Counted from the first letter of the stretch, positions 52,001 to 59,988 are shown. The stretch is 64,000 bases of DNA from Actinocorallia populi (GCF_002995495.1 NZ_PVZV01000009.1:42888-106887); one strand, 5' to 3'. Made by a program: numbers and translations. The notes: a model not told the origin generated them from the letters alone.

Positions 52001-52228
52001 CGCGCCATGACCGTGATCGCGTTGGGCGACGAACGGGAGGCCGCGGAACTGTACGAGGCGCTGCTCCCGCACCGGGACGGCCCGCCCGCCGGGTTGGAGA
52101 GCCTTTCGCTCGCCCTGCAGCCGCCCGCCCGCACCCTGGGCGAACTCGCCCGCCTCCTCGGTGAGGACCCGGCCCCGCACTTCCGGCGAGCCGCCGAGAT
52201 CGACGCCCTGTGGGACGCGCCCCGCTGA
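49040..52228 (+). CDS. AfsR/SARP-like BTAD regulator with AAA ATPase and TPR domains
   Basis: A 1062-residue transcriptional regulator. Residues ~1-90 are an OmpR/SARP winged helix (VRIRVFGAFEVEV, PRQRAVLALL, VSVDRMIEDLW), ~95-240 a bacterial transcriptional activator domain, ~265-470 an AAA-type ATPase with Walker A GEAGLGKTALL near residue 290 and Walker B-like LAVMLDDLHWADAE, and the C-terminal half is helical TPR-like repeats. Such proteins often control secondary metabolism or stress. ATG 49040 follows TACGAT by nine bases with no ribosome-binding site (leaderless). Divergent from the hemerythrin gene, a possible target. Confidence 0.92.
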   Translation: MVRIRVFGAFEVEVSGARVALGGPRQRAVLALLVAAHGRVVSVDRMIEDLWHGEPPAQAVTSLQAYISNLRRLLEPERPPRAPAKVLVSVAPGYALRLPDDAVDVWHFGALVQNPGQVAEALALWRGPAFAEFADEPWAQAEVGRLNELRLAAREQHVAALLRAGEAAGAVLEAERLTDDEPLREEGWRMLALALWNSGRQADALAALRKARATLADELGLDPGPALADLETAILQQRTDVFGPPSPVPLPTPVPVPDRELFLGRDDELAALTGLAGEGGLRVALVTGEAGLGKTALLTRLADALERNGRLVATGRCPESESAPAAWAWTEALTDLARHVPAPEEVAPLLRAASAAGPRDTTAGRFRLHRAVWTWLNDAARQRPLAVMLDDLHWADAETLALLAALSGDAPLLLVAAFRADEVGTRLTDTLAVLARRSPLRLPLRGLPEQAVARLIAVECATGVDAATVTALAERTGGNPFYVRESARLLSSEGALVATSEVPEGVRDVLRRRLARLPESAVAVLRLAALAGREADADTLVMAADTDENGVLDALDAGLVAGLLTERTPGRVRFAHALVQDTMIADLSALRRTRMHARLGAALERLTPDDAPALAYHFHRAASAGTAAKAIEYAVRAADLAENRYAHETAVELLAQALESFERLPNRDDAARIDLLGRLLRAQARAGAVQDARATRQNAIDLAEKAERDDLLLAAFTAWTEPAPWQLRPYGVVDHRLVGLLSRLLEHDDLAPDVRCRLLDAYAAELSGTGAARARAAAEEAVEIARSLGDPKLRVLTLFTLCREHDHRETDHQTECAHELRALGDEHDIPAASWSGTFNLAGVAARRGHPDQARAMVAEAAELARRYRMPEAAAICEIARAALAHIEGRPDDAERHYAVATGAMAVQGSLHAAGFDLLARATLAVSRGALAAFTTEIETVPPGLLPLVADVFAAANAAAGRIDEARRLHESAAPIQPDFLFTVFCTFRAMTVIALGDEREAAELYEALLPHRDGPPAGLESLSLALQPPARTLGELARLLGEDPAPHFRRAAEIDALWDAPR

Positions 52229-52270
52229 ACGCGCGTCGCCTTGTCCTCCGCCTCGGGGCCGGGAGGGACC

Positions 52271-52930
52271 TCAGGTCGCCAGGCCGTTGCGGTAGGCGTA
52301 GACCACCGCCTGCACGCGGTCGCGCAGGTCGAGCTTGGTGAGGATGCGCGACACGTACGTCTTGACGGTCTCCTGGCTGATCACCAAGGTCGCGGCGATC
52401 TCGCTGTTGGACTGCCCGTCGGCGATGAGGCGCAGCACCTCCAGTTCGCGCGGGGACAGGGCGGTGCCGTCCGGCATGCCCTCGGTGGGACGGATCCGCG
52501 CCGCGTACCTGCCGACGAGCTGCCGCGTCACCTCGGGGGCCAGGAGCGCGGCGCCCGTCGCGACGGTGCGGATGCCGTGCAGCAGCTGCGCCGGCGGGGC
52601 GTCCTTGAGCAGGAACCCGCTCGCCCCCGCCCGCAGCGCCTCGTACACGTACTCGTCCAGGTTGAACGTCGTCACCACGAGCACCTTGACGGGACGCTCC
52701 ACCCCGGCGCCGGCCAGCAGGCGGGTCGCCTCGATGCCGTCGAGCACCGGCATGCGCACGTCCATCACCACGATGTCCGGTTCGAGCCGGCGGGCGAGGT
52801 CGACCGCGGCGCGGCCGTCCCCGCACTCGCCCACCACCTCCAGGTCGGGCTGCGCGCCGATGATCGTGGCGAAACCGGTGCGGATCAGCGCCTGGTCGTC
52901 GCAGATCAGGACCCGGACCGGAGCGTTCAC
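52271..52930 (-). CDS. NarL/FixJ-family response regulator
   Basis: A 219-residue regulator: receiver domain (ICDDQ, phospho-acceptor in DIVVMDVRMPVLDG, TTFN and FLLKD) plus LuxR helix-turn-helix (LSPRELEVLRLIADGQSN, SQETVKTYVSRILTKL). It is the last gene of a three-gene leftward unit with an intramembrane protease and a histidine kinase, joined by 4-bp overlaps. It is convergent with the BTAD regulator gene, 42 bp apart. Confidence 0.94.
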   Translation of the reverse strand: MNAPVRVLICDDQALIRTGFATIIGAQPDLEVVGECGDGRAAVDLARRLEPDIVVMDVRMPVLDGIEATRLLAGAGVERPVKVLVVTTFNLDEYVYEALRAGASGFLLKDAPPAQLLHGIRTVATGAALLAPEVTRQLVGRYAARIRPTEGMPDGTALSPRELEVLRLIADGQSNSEIAATLVISQETVKTYVSRILTKLDLRDRVQAVVYAYRNGLAT

Positions 52931-54081
52931 GACGGGCTCCCAGCGGGGACGCGCGCCCGCACGGCGAAGCCGCCGTCCGCCTGCCGTCCGGCGCTGAACT
53001 CGCCGCCCAGGGTCTCGACCCGTTCGCGGAGCCCGGCGAGGCCCCGCCCGCTCCCGCCGGGCGAGCCGGCCCGCGAACCGGAGCCGTCGTTGTCGACCTC
53101 CACGAGGATCTCCTTCTCGCCGTAGCGCACGCGGACCGCGGTACGGCTGCCATAGGCGTACTTGAGGGTGTTCGTCAGGGATTCCTGCACGACCCTATAG
53201 GCCACGAATTCGGCGCTGCCCGCTGATTCCGCGGGGCTTCCCTCTTCGGTGAACTCCACCGGCTGCCCGGCCTGGCGCGTCTGCTCCACGAGCGTGTGGA
53301 GGTCGCCGATGGACGGTGTCCTGACGTCGGCGTCATGGCCGGGGTTGAGCAGGTCGAGCAGGTGCCGCAGGTCGGCGATGGCCCTCCTGCCGGTGTCGGT
53401 GACGGCGCTCAGGGTCTCGTCGAGGCGGTCGGGCGCGGCGGTCAGGTAGCGTGCCGCCTCGGCCTGGACGACCATCGCCGTCACGTGGTGGGTCACGACG
53501 TCGTGGAGCTCGCGGGCGATGCGGGTGCGTTCCGCGGTGCGGGTGGCCTCGGCGATGTGGCGGCGGCGTTCGGCCTCGACGGCCCGGGAGGAGCGCAGCC
53601 AGGCTCCGACGCTCCAGGAGAGGACCAGCGCCAGGTAGAACAGCACATACCCCTCCAGCGCCTCGGTCGCGCCGAGCCGCTCCAGCGCGACCACCAGCGG
53701 CAGGTACGCCGCGGAGAGGAGGGCGGCGGTGAGGCGGCGGTGGCGTTCCAGGTGGGCGCCGGCGCTGATGAGCGCGATGGGCAGCGCGGTGCCCGCCACA
53801 GCGTGGTAGGCCTGCAGCTGGTCGAGGACGAAACCCAGTGACACCAGGACGAGGCAGACGGCCGGCCACCGCCGTCGCACGGCGAGCGGGAGGCACTGGA
53901 GGGCGACCGCCACGACGGCGAACTCGTCGAAGGGACGAGGCGGCAGGCCGCCGATCTCGGTCCCGGTGCCCTGGAGGGAGGGCAGGAACGACACGGCGGC
54001 CAGCAGCAGTGCGAACGGGGCGTCCCGGACCGTGACATCGCACCGCTGCCACAGGTCCGGGACCCGACGGAGGTCGATCAC
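52927..54081 (-). CDS. NarL-type two-component histidine kinase
   Basis: A 384-residue sensor with about five membrane helices (residues ~20-165), HisKA_3 domain with RIARELHDVVTHHVTAMV as phospho-acceptor helix, and HATPase domain with QESLTNTLKYA and DNDGSG. The N-box reads N..KYA, a common variant. The gene overlaps the upstream CPBP protease and downstream regulator by ATGA on both sides, so the three proteins are made together. No extracellular sensory domain is visible; the protease could contribute sensing, which is inference. Confidence 0.92.
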   Translation of the reverse strand: MIDLRRVPDLWQRCDVTVRDAPFALLLAAVSFLPSLQGTGTEIGGLPPRPFDEFAVVAVALQCLPLAVRRRWPAVCLVLVSLGFVLDQLQAYHAVAGTALPIALISAGAHLERHRRLTAALLSAAYLPLVVALERLGATEALEGYVLFYLALVLSWSVGAWLRSSRAVEAERRRHIAEATRTAERTRIARELHDVVTHHVTAMVVQAEAARYLTAAPDRLDETLSAVTDTGRRAIADLRHLLDLLNPGHDADVRTPSIGDLHTLVEQTRQAGQPVEFTEEGSPAESAGSAEFVAYRVVQESLTNTLKYAYGSRTAVRVRYGEKEILVEVDNDGSGSRAGSPGGSGRGLAGLRERVETLGGEFSAGRQADGGFAVRARVPAGSPS

Positions 54082-54911
54082 CGGGCGAGCCTGGCGACCG
54101 CTTCGACGCGGGCGGCGCGCCGGAACGGGACCAGGTTGCCGCGGCGGCGGGCCATCCGCATGAACACGACCGTCAGCAGCAGGCCGAACCCGACCGCGTA
54201 CAAGCTTCCCTCCGGTCCGAAGTCGCCGCCGGTGAGCAGGGCCGAACCCGAGGTCGTCCCGGACAGCAGCCCCTGCGAGTCACCGTTGCCGGAGACCACG
54301 GTACTGAAGATGCCGGCCGCGGCGAAGTTCCAGCCGAAGTGCAGGCCGATCGGCACCCACAGGGTGCGGGTGGCGGCGTAGGCGGCGGCGAGCATGCCGC
54401 CGGCCTCGATCGCGATCGCGATCGCGCCCCACAGGCTGGCGTCCGGGTTGGCCAGGTGAATCAGGCCGAACAGCAGGCTGGTCAGCACCAGCGACACCCA
54501 CGTGCCGATGCGCTCCTCGATGATCCGGAACAGGATGCCGCGGAAGAGCAGCTCCTCCGTCACCGCGGCGGCGGCCATGAAGCCGAGCAACGCGATCGCG
54601 CCCGTCATGGAGCCCAGGCCGTCGACCTGGTAGCCGCCCATGAGCATGATGTTCACGATGACGGCCGTGAACATCCCGACGCCGATCAGCGTTCCCAGGC
54701 CGATGGAGGCGGCGGAGCCCTTCGCGGCCACCTCCACCGGCTCCCGGCGCTCGGACCACCGCACGGCCCACGCGTACACGAACACCGCGAGAACGGCCGC
54801 CCCGGTCCCGAGCACCAGGGTGAAGAACGAATTCCCCCCCACCGCGTTCACAGCCGCGTTGCCGACGAAGGCGACCGCCGAGACGGCCAAGAGTTGCTTC
54901 AACAGTCGCAC
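54078..54911 (-). CDS. CPBP-family intramembrane glutamic protease
   Basis: A 277-residue multi-pass membrane protein of the CPBP (Rce1/Abi) family. Motif 1 EELLFRG at 119-125 gives the catalytic glutamates and arginine; motif 2 is FGLIHL and the third motif lies in GLHFGWNF, with histidine ligands for water activation. Members process prenylated or bacteriocin peptides, or confer self-immunity. It is the first gene of an operon with a histidine kinase and response regulator, with ATGA coupling. Start ATG 54911; upstream gap 54912-55109 contains no gene. Confidence 0.9.
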   Translation of the reverse strand: MRLLKQLLAVSAVAFVGNAAVNAVGGNSFFTLVLGTGAAVLAVFVYAWAVRWSERREPVEVAAKGSAASIGLGTLIGVGMFTAVIVNIMLMGGYQVDGLGSMTGAIALLGFMAAAAVTEELLFRGILFRIIEERIGTWVSLVLTSLLFGLIHLANPDASLWGAIAIAIEAGGMLAAAYAATRTLWVPIGLHFGWNFAAAGIFSTVVSGNGDSQGLLSGTTSGSALLTGGDFGPEGSLYAVGFGLLLTVVFMRMARRRGNLVPFRRAARVEAVARLAR

Positions 54912-55109
54912 GACGACTCCCTTGTGAAACCCCGCGGCCAGAGCGCCGCGGCTACAACAAGAACGCTATGGAAGCGGCACTCCGGAAACATCACCGCACA
55001 GTGGACACTCGCGTGTAGCTCGCCCGGGGGACGGGCCCTGGAGGAAATCTCGCGGGAGCGCGTAAGCGAGGGGCGCCGGACGACTCCTTGAAGGCGAGAG
55101 GAGTGCCAG

Positions 55110-56780
55110 ATGAGAGTTGTCGTGCTGGTGGCCGCCGTCATGGCGCTGGTCGCCGGGGGTGTCGTCGGCTGGGCGTCGTGGGATGGGGGAGCGGGTGTGC
55201 GGCCGGTCGCGGCCGCCACCTCCGTGCCGTCGAGTCCGGCGCGGTTCGCCTGCGACCGGAAGGACACCGCCAAGAAGGGATGGGTGCTGCCCGTCCATGT
55301 TCATCTGCCGGGGAAGAAGGCCTCGGCGGCGGACGTGCGGGAGATCCGCAGGGTGCTGTGGGAGACGGACCAGACGTTCGACGCGAGCGCGCGCCGGTTC
55401 GGGACGTCGCGGCGGATCCGGTTCATCCCGGGTTCCGGGTGCCGTCCGATGGTGGCGTCGATGGCGTTCCCCCAGGGAAGGAACCGGGCGGAGATCGGCG
55501 GAGAGTTCATCCGTGACCACTCCGGCAAGCTGCCTGCTCCGGTGCGGAAGGCGATCGCCCAGAACCGGGTGAAGCTGTTGCTGTTCGTCGCCGACGACGA
55601 GATCACCACGTCGTGCACGGGCGGCGGCGCCGACGCGGGACTCAGCAACGGCGGCGCCATCCTGCCGCGCTGGTGCTGGAGCGAGGCCGGGCTGACGCAC
55701 GAGTTCGGGCATTCGTTCGGCCTGTCGCACTGCGGCCAGAACGGCAAGGGGCGGAACGGCAACGACCCGCTGTGCCGGAACCTGGGCACGCGGCCCGAGT
55801 GCGTCCGGGACGCGGCGTCGAACTACCTGCTGGACTCCTGCCGGACCGACGAGTTCCGGTACTTCGAGCCCGAGCCGCTGAAGGGCAGGAAGAAGCTGCC
55901 CCGCAACCGAAACGTCGCGTTCAGCCCGTACCTGATCTCCGGGAAGCCCACCGCCACGGTCCACACGCGGTTGAGGGTGGCGAAGACGAAGCAGTGCCTT
56001 GACGGCGGGAGGACCGCCCTGATCCTGCTTCCCTGCCGGTCGGTGGCCGTCCAGACGTGGCAGCGGCGCATCGACGGGGCCGGTTACGTGACGCTGCGCA
56101 ACCTCGGCACCGGAAGGTGCCTGCAGATGGCCACCAAGCCGGACGCGCGCGTCGCGCCGGTCGTGTCCGCCGCGTGCGTCCCGGGGAAGCGGGCCCAGCA
56201 GTGGGTGCCGAGCAACGGTACGAACTTCGCCAACCGAACGGGCGGGATGAAGGGTGCGACTCTCGCCGTCCAGAACGGCGAGACGCGCGCCGGAACCCTG
56301 GTCGTGCGCGGCGGCGGCACCGAACTCGTCCAGGACTTCGCGGTTCGGAAGGGGTCGGCGGTCCGGCCCGCGCTGCGCCGGACGGCGCTGCGGAGCGTCC
56401 CGTATGACAAGTGCCTCACCGTGAAGGGCGGCAAGGTCACGCTCGGGGCGTGCTCGGCGCGCTGGCGGCGGGTGCCGACGGCGCGGCTCGGCACCGGGCT
56501 GCTGCTCGACGGGAGGTGCCTCGCGCTCGGCGCGGTCCGCAACGGGGTCAGGGCCCTGGAGATGCGGACGTGCGACGGCGGGAACCGGGACCAGCTGTGG
56601 ATGTTCCGGACGGCCTCCGACGGGAGCGTGACGATCGAGAACGCGAGCCTCACGGCGGTGCGCGGCGAGGCGTCGCAGAGCGAGCAGGTCGTCGTCTACG
56701 CCGGGAATCCCGCGAAGAAGATCGCCGTCCACGCGGGGGTGCCCTATCCGGAAGAGACCCGGCAATTCCGGTTGGCCTGA
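55110..56780 (+). CDS. Secreted metzincin-like protease with ricin-type lectin repeats
   Basis: A 556-residue exported protein. An N-terminal hydrophobic segment (VVVLVAAVMALVAGGVVG, residues 3-20) with an AAA site near 35 suggests a Sec signal. HEFGHSFGLSH at 197-207 is the extended zinc motif HExxHxxGxxH of metzincin proteases; several paired cysteines surround it. The C-terminal ~270 residues contain beta-trefoil lectin features, including QTWQ, QQWV and DQLWMF (QxW-like) and repeated NLGTGRCL/GRCLAL turns. Probably a secreted protease targeted to glycans. The ATG has GAGAGGAGTG before it. The sigma-factor-like gene follows after 12 bases. Confidence 0.82.
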   Translation: MRVVVLVAAVMALVAGGVVGWASWDGGAGVRPVAAATSVPSSPARFACDRKDTAKKGWVLPVHVHLPGKKASAADVREIRRVLWETDQTFDASARRFGTSRRIRFIPGSGCRPMVASMAFPQGRNRAEIGGEFIRDHSGKLPAPVRKAIAQNRVKLLLFVADDEITTSCTGGGADAGLSNGGAILPRWCWSEAGLTHEFGHSFGLSHCGQNGKGRNGNDPLCRNLGTRPECVRDAASNYLLDSCRTDEFRYFEPEPLKGRKKLPRNRNVAFSPYLISGKPTATVHTRLRVAKTKQCLDGGRTALILLPCRSVAVQTWQRRIDGAGYVTLRNLGTGRCLQMATKPDARVAPVVSAACVPGKRAQQWVPSNGTNFANRTGGMKGATLAVQNGETRAGTLVVRGGGTELVQDFAVRKGSAVRPALRRTALRSVPYDKCLTVKGGKVTLGACSARWRRVPTARLGTGLLLDGRCLALGAVRNGVRALEMRTCDGGNRDQLWMFRTASDGSVTIENASLTAVRGEASQSEQVVVYAGNPAKKIAVHAGVPYPEETRQFRLA

Positions 56781-56792
56781 TAGGAAGGCGAG

Positions 56793-58148
56793 GTGATCGA
56801 GGACGCTGAGCTCACCGGCAGGGTCCGCGACGGTGACGAGCGGGCGGTCGAGGAGCTGTACCGGCGGCACCACGCGGCCGTCCTCGCCTTCGCCGGAAGG
56901 CTGTGCCGCCAGCCGCAGACCGCCGAGGACCTCGCCAGCGAGGCGTTCGCGCGCACCCTCCGGACGGTCCGCTCGGGAACGGGCGGACCGACCGGGGGAT
57001 GGCGCCCCTACCTGTACGCGGTCGCGCGGAACACGGCGATGGCCTGGTCGCAGGCCGACGGCCGGGCGGTGCTGACCGCCGAGTTCGAGGACCTGCCCGG
57101 AGGGGACGAACTCGAGCCCGCGTCGGAAGAGGCGGCACTGGTCGTCGAAGCCTACGAATCGCTGCCCGAGCGGTGGAAGACCGTCCTGTGGCACACGCTC
57201 ATCGAGAACGAAAGCCCCGACCGGGTCGCCGGCCTGCTCGGCACGACCGCCAACAACGTCAACGTGCTCGCGTTCCGCGCCCGTGAGGGGCTGCGCCGGG
57301 CCTTCCTGACCGCGCACGCCGCACGCGCGTCCGCCCCCGAGTGCCGTACGTACGCCGACCACCTCGCCAAGGCCGTCCGCAAGCCCGGCGCCCGCCGCCC
57401 CCGAGCCCTCCAGCAGCACCTGGACGTGTGCCCCTCCTGCGCCCGTACCCACGCCGGCCTGCTCGACCTCAACACGACGCTGCGGGCGTCCCTCCCGATG
57501 GCGTTGTTCCTTCCCCAGAGCTCCGCCGCACCCGTCGTCGCCGTCAAGACCACGGCGGCGATGGGGCTGACGGCGAAGCTGACGTTGGCGGGAGGCGCCC
57601 TGGCCGCCACGGGGGCCGTGACCGCCGGGCTGATCATCGGTGCGGGGGAGCCGACGAAGGCACCCCCGCCCGCGGCGTCCACCGTTCGTCCCGCGGCCAC
57701 GCAGTCCCTGCCCGTACCGGAACTCCAGCCCAAGCAGGCGCTGGACGGGATCCGCATCCGGAAATCAGGCGCCGCGTGCGTCGGCGTGACCGGCCGAGCG
57801 GCCGTCCCCCTCCCGTGCGCCGACCCTCGAACGGCCTGGCGCCGCGACGGCGGAGAGCACTTCCGCCTCGTCCACGCGGCGAGTGACCGCTGCCTCGTCG
57901 TGGCCGAGCACTACAACCGCACGTCGTTCAACGGCGGCGGCATCCACGCCCTGCGCACCGGCCCGTGCTCCACCGCCGGGACCTGGTCCACCCCCCGCTT
58001 CAGCGACGGCGTCCCCCGCCTGATCGACGACGCCACCCGCGCCGCCCTCTCCATCGGCAAGTCCTTCGGCGGCACCCCCAATCCCACCGCCTACATCCTC
58101 TACGGCCCCTACACGGACTCCGAAGACCAGCACTTCACCCTCAGCTGA
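56793..58148 (+). CDS. ECF sigma factor fused to zinc-finger anti-sigma, membrane helix and lectin-like domain
   Basis: A 451-residue composite. Residues ~1-90 match sigma region 2 (ELYRRHHAAVLAFAGRLC, AEDLASEAFARTL, RPYLYAVARN), ~118-172 region 4 (LPERWKTVLWHTLIE, LLGTTANNVNVLAFRAREGLRRAF). A zinc-binding anti-sigma motif follows at H209, C213, C216 (HLDVCPSC). A membrane helix occupies ~254-284 and the C-terminal ~165 residues, after a Pro-rich linker, are outside the cell and lectin-like (CVGVTGRAAVPLPC, DRCLVV). So the sigma factor and its inhibitor are one membrane-tethered chain with an external sensor. GTG 56793 follows GGAAGGCGAG, 12 bases after the protease-lectin gene. Confidence 0.85.
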   Translation: MIEDAELTGRVRDGDERAVEELYRRHHAAVLAFAGRLCRQPQTAEDLASEAFARTLRTVRSGTGGPTGGWRPYLYAVARNTAMAWSQADGRAVLTAEFEDLPGGDELEPASEEAALVVEAYESLPERWKTVLWHTLIENESPDRVAGLLGTTANNVNVLAFRAREGLRRAFLTAHAARASAPECRTYADHLAKAVRKPGARRPRALQQHLDVCPSCARTHAGLLDLNTTLRASLPMALFLPQSSAAPVVAVKTTAAMGLTAKLTLAGGALAATGAVTAGLIIGAGEPTKAPPPAASTVRPAATQSLPVPELQPKQALDGIRIRKSGAACVGVTGRAAVPLPCADPRTAWRRDGGEHFRLVHAASDRCLVVAEHYNRTSFNGGGIHALRTGPCSTAGTWSTPRFSDGVPRLIDDATRAALSIGKSFGGTPNPTAYILYGPYTDSEDQHFTLS

Positions 58149-58209
58149 TCCCGCCCTCCTCCGCCGAGGCCCGGGCGGGTCCACGGACCGGACCGGCCGC
58201 GTCGGACGC

Positions 58210-58935
58210 TCAGGCGGCGGGCCGGCCGGTGTAGTCCAGGTCGAGGGCGCTGGCCAGGTCGCGCAGGCATTCCTCGAAGACGGGTTCCAGGTCGGTGTAG
58301 GCGAAGTCCAGTTGGTGGAGGACCTCCATGCACAGCAGGCCGTACAGGCGGATCCAGCAGGACAGGAAGACGTGTGCGGCCGCGGGCGGCAGCAGGCCGT
58401 CGATGGTGGCGGAGTAGGCGGTCAGCTGCTCGAGCATGGACGCGGGCAGGTCGGCCGGGTCGGGGACGGGGAACGGGCGGGTCCGCCACAGTTCGGCGGT
58501 CAGGTCCAGCAGGACGTGTTCGAAGCGCTGTGCGGCCCGGTGGCGTGCCGAGTCCGGTCGCCGGTTCGACGGGTCGATCGGGCTGGCGAAGATCCAGCCG
58601 AACTCGGCGGGGTGGGCGACGGCCCAGGCGCGCATGGCGCGGCAGGACGCCAGGATGCGCTCGCCGACCGGCGCGCCCGCGCGGGCGTCGCGGGCCTGCT
58701 CCATCGCGGCGGCCAGCTCCTGGAAGAAGCCGGCGGTCACCGCGCCGACCAGCTCGTCGTGGCCCGAGTAGTAGTGGTACAGGGCGGGGCCGCTCATGCC
58801 GACCTGTCTGGCGACCGCGTTGATGGTCACCGCGGCCGTCCCCTGTTCGACCAGGAGCCTGCGCGCGGCCGCGTGGATCTCCTCCAGGGTGGCCTGGCGC
58901 AGTTTCTCCCGTCTGCTGGGCATACGTGCGGTCAT
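58210..58935 (-). CDS. TetR-family regulator (WHG-type C-terminal domain)
   Basis: A 241-residue TetR regulator. DNA-binding segment: IHAAARRLLVEQGTAAVTINAVARQVGMSGPALYHYY, where the recognition helix ends in YHYY. The C-terminal domain resembles the TetR_C_13/WHG group (AVAHPAEFGWIFASPI). It is divergent from the siderophore-interacting protein gene; a long dyad (58995-59030) between them is the probable operator and includes the neighbour's ribosome-binding site. Confidence 0.9.
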   Translation of the reverse strand: MTARMPSRREKLRQATLEEIHAAARRLLVEQGTAAVTINAVARQVGMSGPALYHYYSGHDELVGAVTAGFFQELAAAMEQARDARAGAPVGERILASCRAMRAWAVAHPAEFGWIFASPIDPSNRRPDSARHRAAQRFEHVLLDLTAELWRTRPFPVPDPADLPASMLEQLTAYSATIDGLLPPAAAHVFLSCWIRLYGLLCMEVLHQLDFAYTDLEPVFEECLRDLASALDLDYTGRPAA

Positions 58936-58994
58936 CCTCGCCCCTCTCCTTCGCGTCGCCTCGCCGCCGTTGACATCCTAGAGCATCTATGTTT

Positions 58995-59030
58995 CCTTAA
59001 TAGCTCTAAGCAAATTTAGAGGCATTAAGG
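58995..59030. promoter_or_regulatory. TetR operator overlapping the SIP ribosome-binding site
   Basis: A 36-bp dyad: arms CCTTAAT..CTCTAA and TTAGAG..ATTAAGG around a 6-bp centre, strongly AT-rich. Its right arm ends in AAGG of the AAGGAGG site nine bases before the SIP start at 59040, so binding would block both promoter clearance and, in RNA, could form a hairpin covering the ribosome site. Confidence 0.7.
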
Positions 59031-59039
59031 AGGTTCGGC

Positions 59040-59777
59040 ATGCCGCGCAACCCGCTCAACGCGGTCTTCGGCAAGTACACGATGGAGGCGGACGTCACCG
59101 TCGCCGAGCAGGTCACCCCCGCCATGCAAAGGATCCGGTTGGAGACCGACGAGCCCATCGCGTTCCCCTACACCCCCGGTCAGCACGTCAGGGTCCAGCT
59201 GAAGGACCCGCTGTCGGTGTCGGGCATCCTGCGTCCGGCCGAGACGCTGCGCACCTACACGATCTGGGACTTCGAGGAGCGGGCTCTGGAGTTGCGGATC
59301 CACCTCTACGAAGGCGATGGCATCGGCCTGAAGTGGGCGCGTACGGCCCGCCCCGGCGACCGGGTGACCTTCTGGTGGCCGCAGGGCGACTTCTTCACCC
59401 GTGAGGCGGACTTCCACGTGTTCGTCGGGGAGGAGACCGCCAGCGCCGCCTTCGGCCCGATGATCCGGGCGCTGGGTGCTTCGGCCGAGGTGTACGGGGT
59501 CCTGGAGAGCGAAGCACCCGAGCACGACCTGCCCGTCCCGGCGCCCCGCCCCCTGCTCCGCGTCCACCGCCACGGCGCCTCGGCCGCCACCTCGAAGGTG
59601 CTGCTCGAAGCCGTCGCCGGGCTCGACCTGCCGACCGGCTCCGGAGCCGCCTACGTCGCCGGTGAGGCCAGGACCTGCCAGAAGGTCCGCGACCTCCTGG
59701 TCCGCGAACGCGGCTGGCCCCGCACCTCCGTCAAGGTCAAGCCCTTCTGGACCCCCGGCAAACGCGGCCTGCACTGA
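59040..59777 (+). CDS. Siderophore-interacting protein (FAD-binding ferric-siderophore reductase)
   Basis: A 245-residue ViuB/SIP-family flavoprotein that reduces ferric siderophores with NAD(P)H or ferredoxin to release iron. Seen are the FAD-binding barrel (TPGQHVRVQL, LRTYTIWDF with the RxYT-type motif) and the SIP domain ending VAGEARTCQKVRDLLVRERGWPRTSVKVKPFW-like segments. The FAD motif is shortened and the PEHDLP stretch is typical. Divergent TetR and the dyad imply ligand-controlled expression; no iron-box (IdeR/DmdR) was recognised. Confidence 0.88.
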   Translation: MPRNPLNAVFGKYTMEADVTVAEQVTPAMQRIRLETDEPIAFPYTPGQHVRVQLKDPLSVSGILRPAETLRTYTIWDFEERALELRIHLYEGDGIGLKWARTARPGDRVTFWWPQGDFFTREADFHVFVGEETASAAFGPMIRALGASAEVYGVLESEAPEHDLPVPAPRPLLRVHRHGASAATSKVLLEAVAGLDLPTGSGAAYVAGEARTCQKVRDLLVRERGWPRTSVKVKPFWTPGKRGLH

Positions 59778-59818
59778 CGAGGCGATCCCCGGCCCCAGGT
59801 CCCCGGAAAGGCACACCC

Positions 59819-59988
59819 ATGCCCCTCGCGCGCATCTCGATCATCACCGTCGGAGTGATCACGACGATCGGATCCGGGGAGCCGCCCGCGCCCGCCGGGA
59901 GGGTGACGTTCCTCCCCGCACGCACAGGGTGTTCTACGACTGCGTGGAGGGGCAGGACCTCTTCGGTATGACCGGCCCGGGTCAGTAG
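59819..59988 (+). pseudogene. Possible decayed tautomerase-like remnant
   Basis: ATG 59819 with GGAAAGG upstream opens a frame reading MPLARISIITVGV, like the Pro-1 N-terminus of 4-oxalocrotonate tautomerase-family proteins, but it then loses similarity and stops at 59969. In another frame, sequence ending at 59988 reads VFYDCVEGQDLFGMTGPGQ, which looks like a genuine protein C-terminus. Start and end in different frames within 170 bp suggest a deleted, frameshifted gene. Tentative. Confidence 0.25.
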
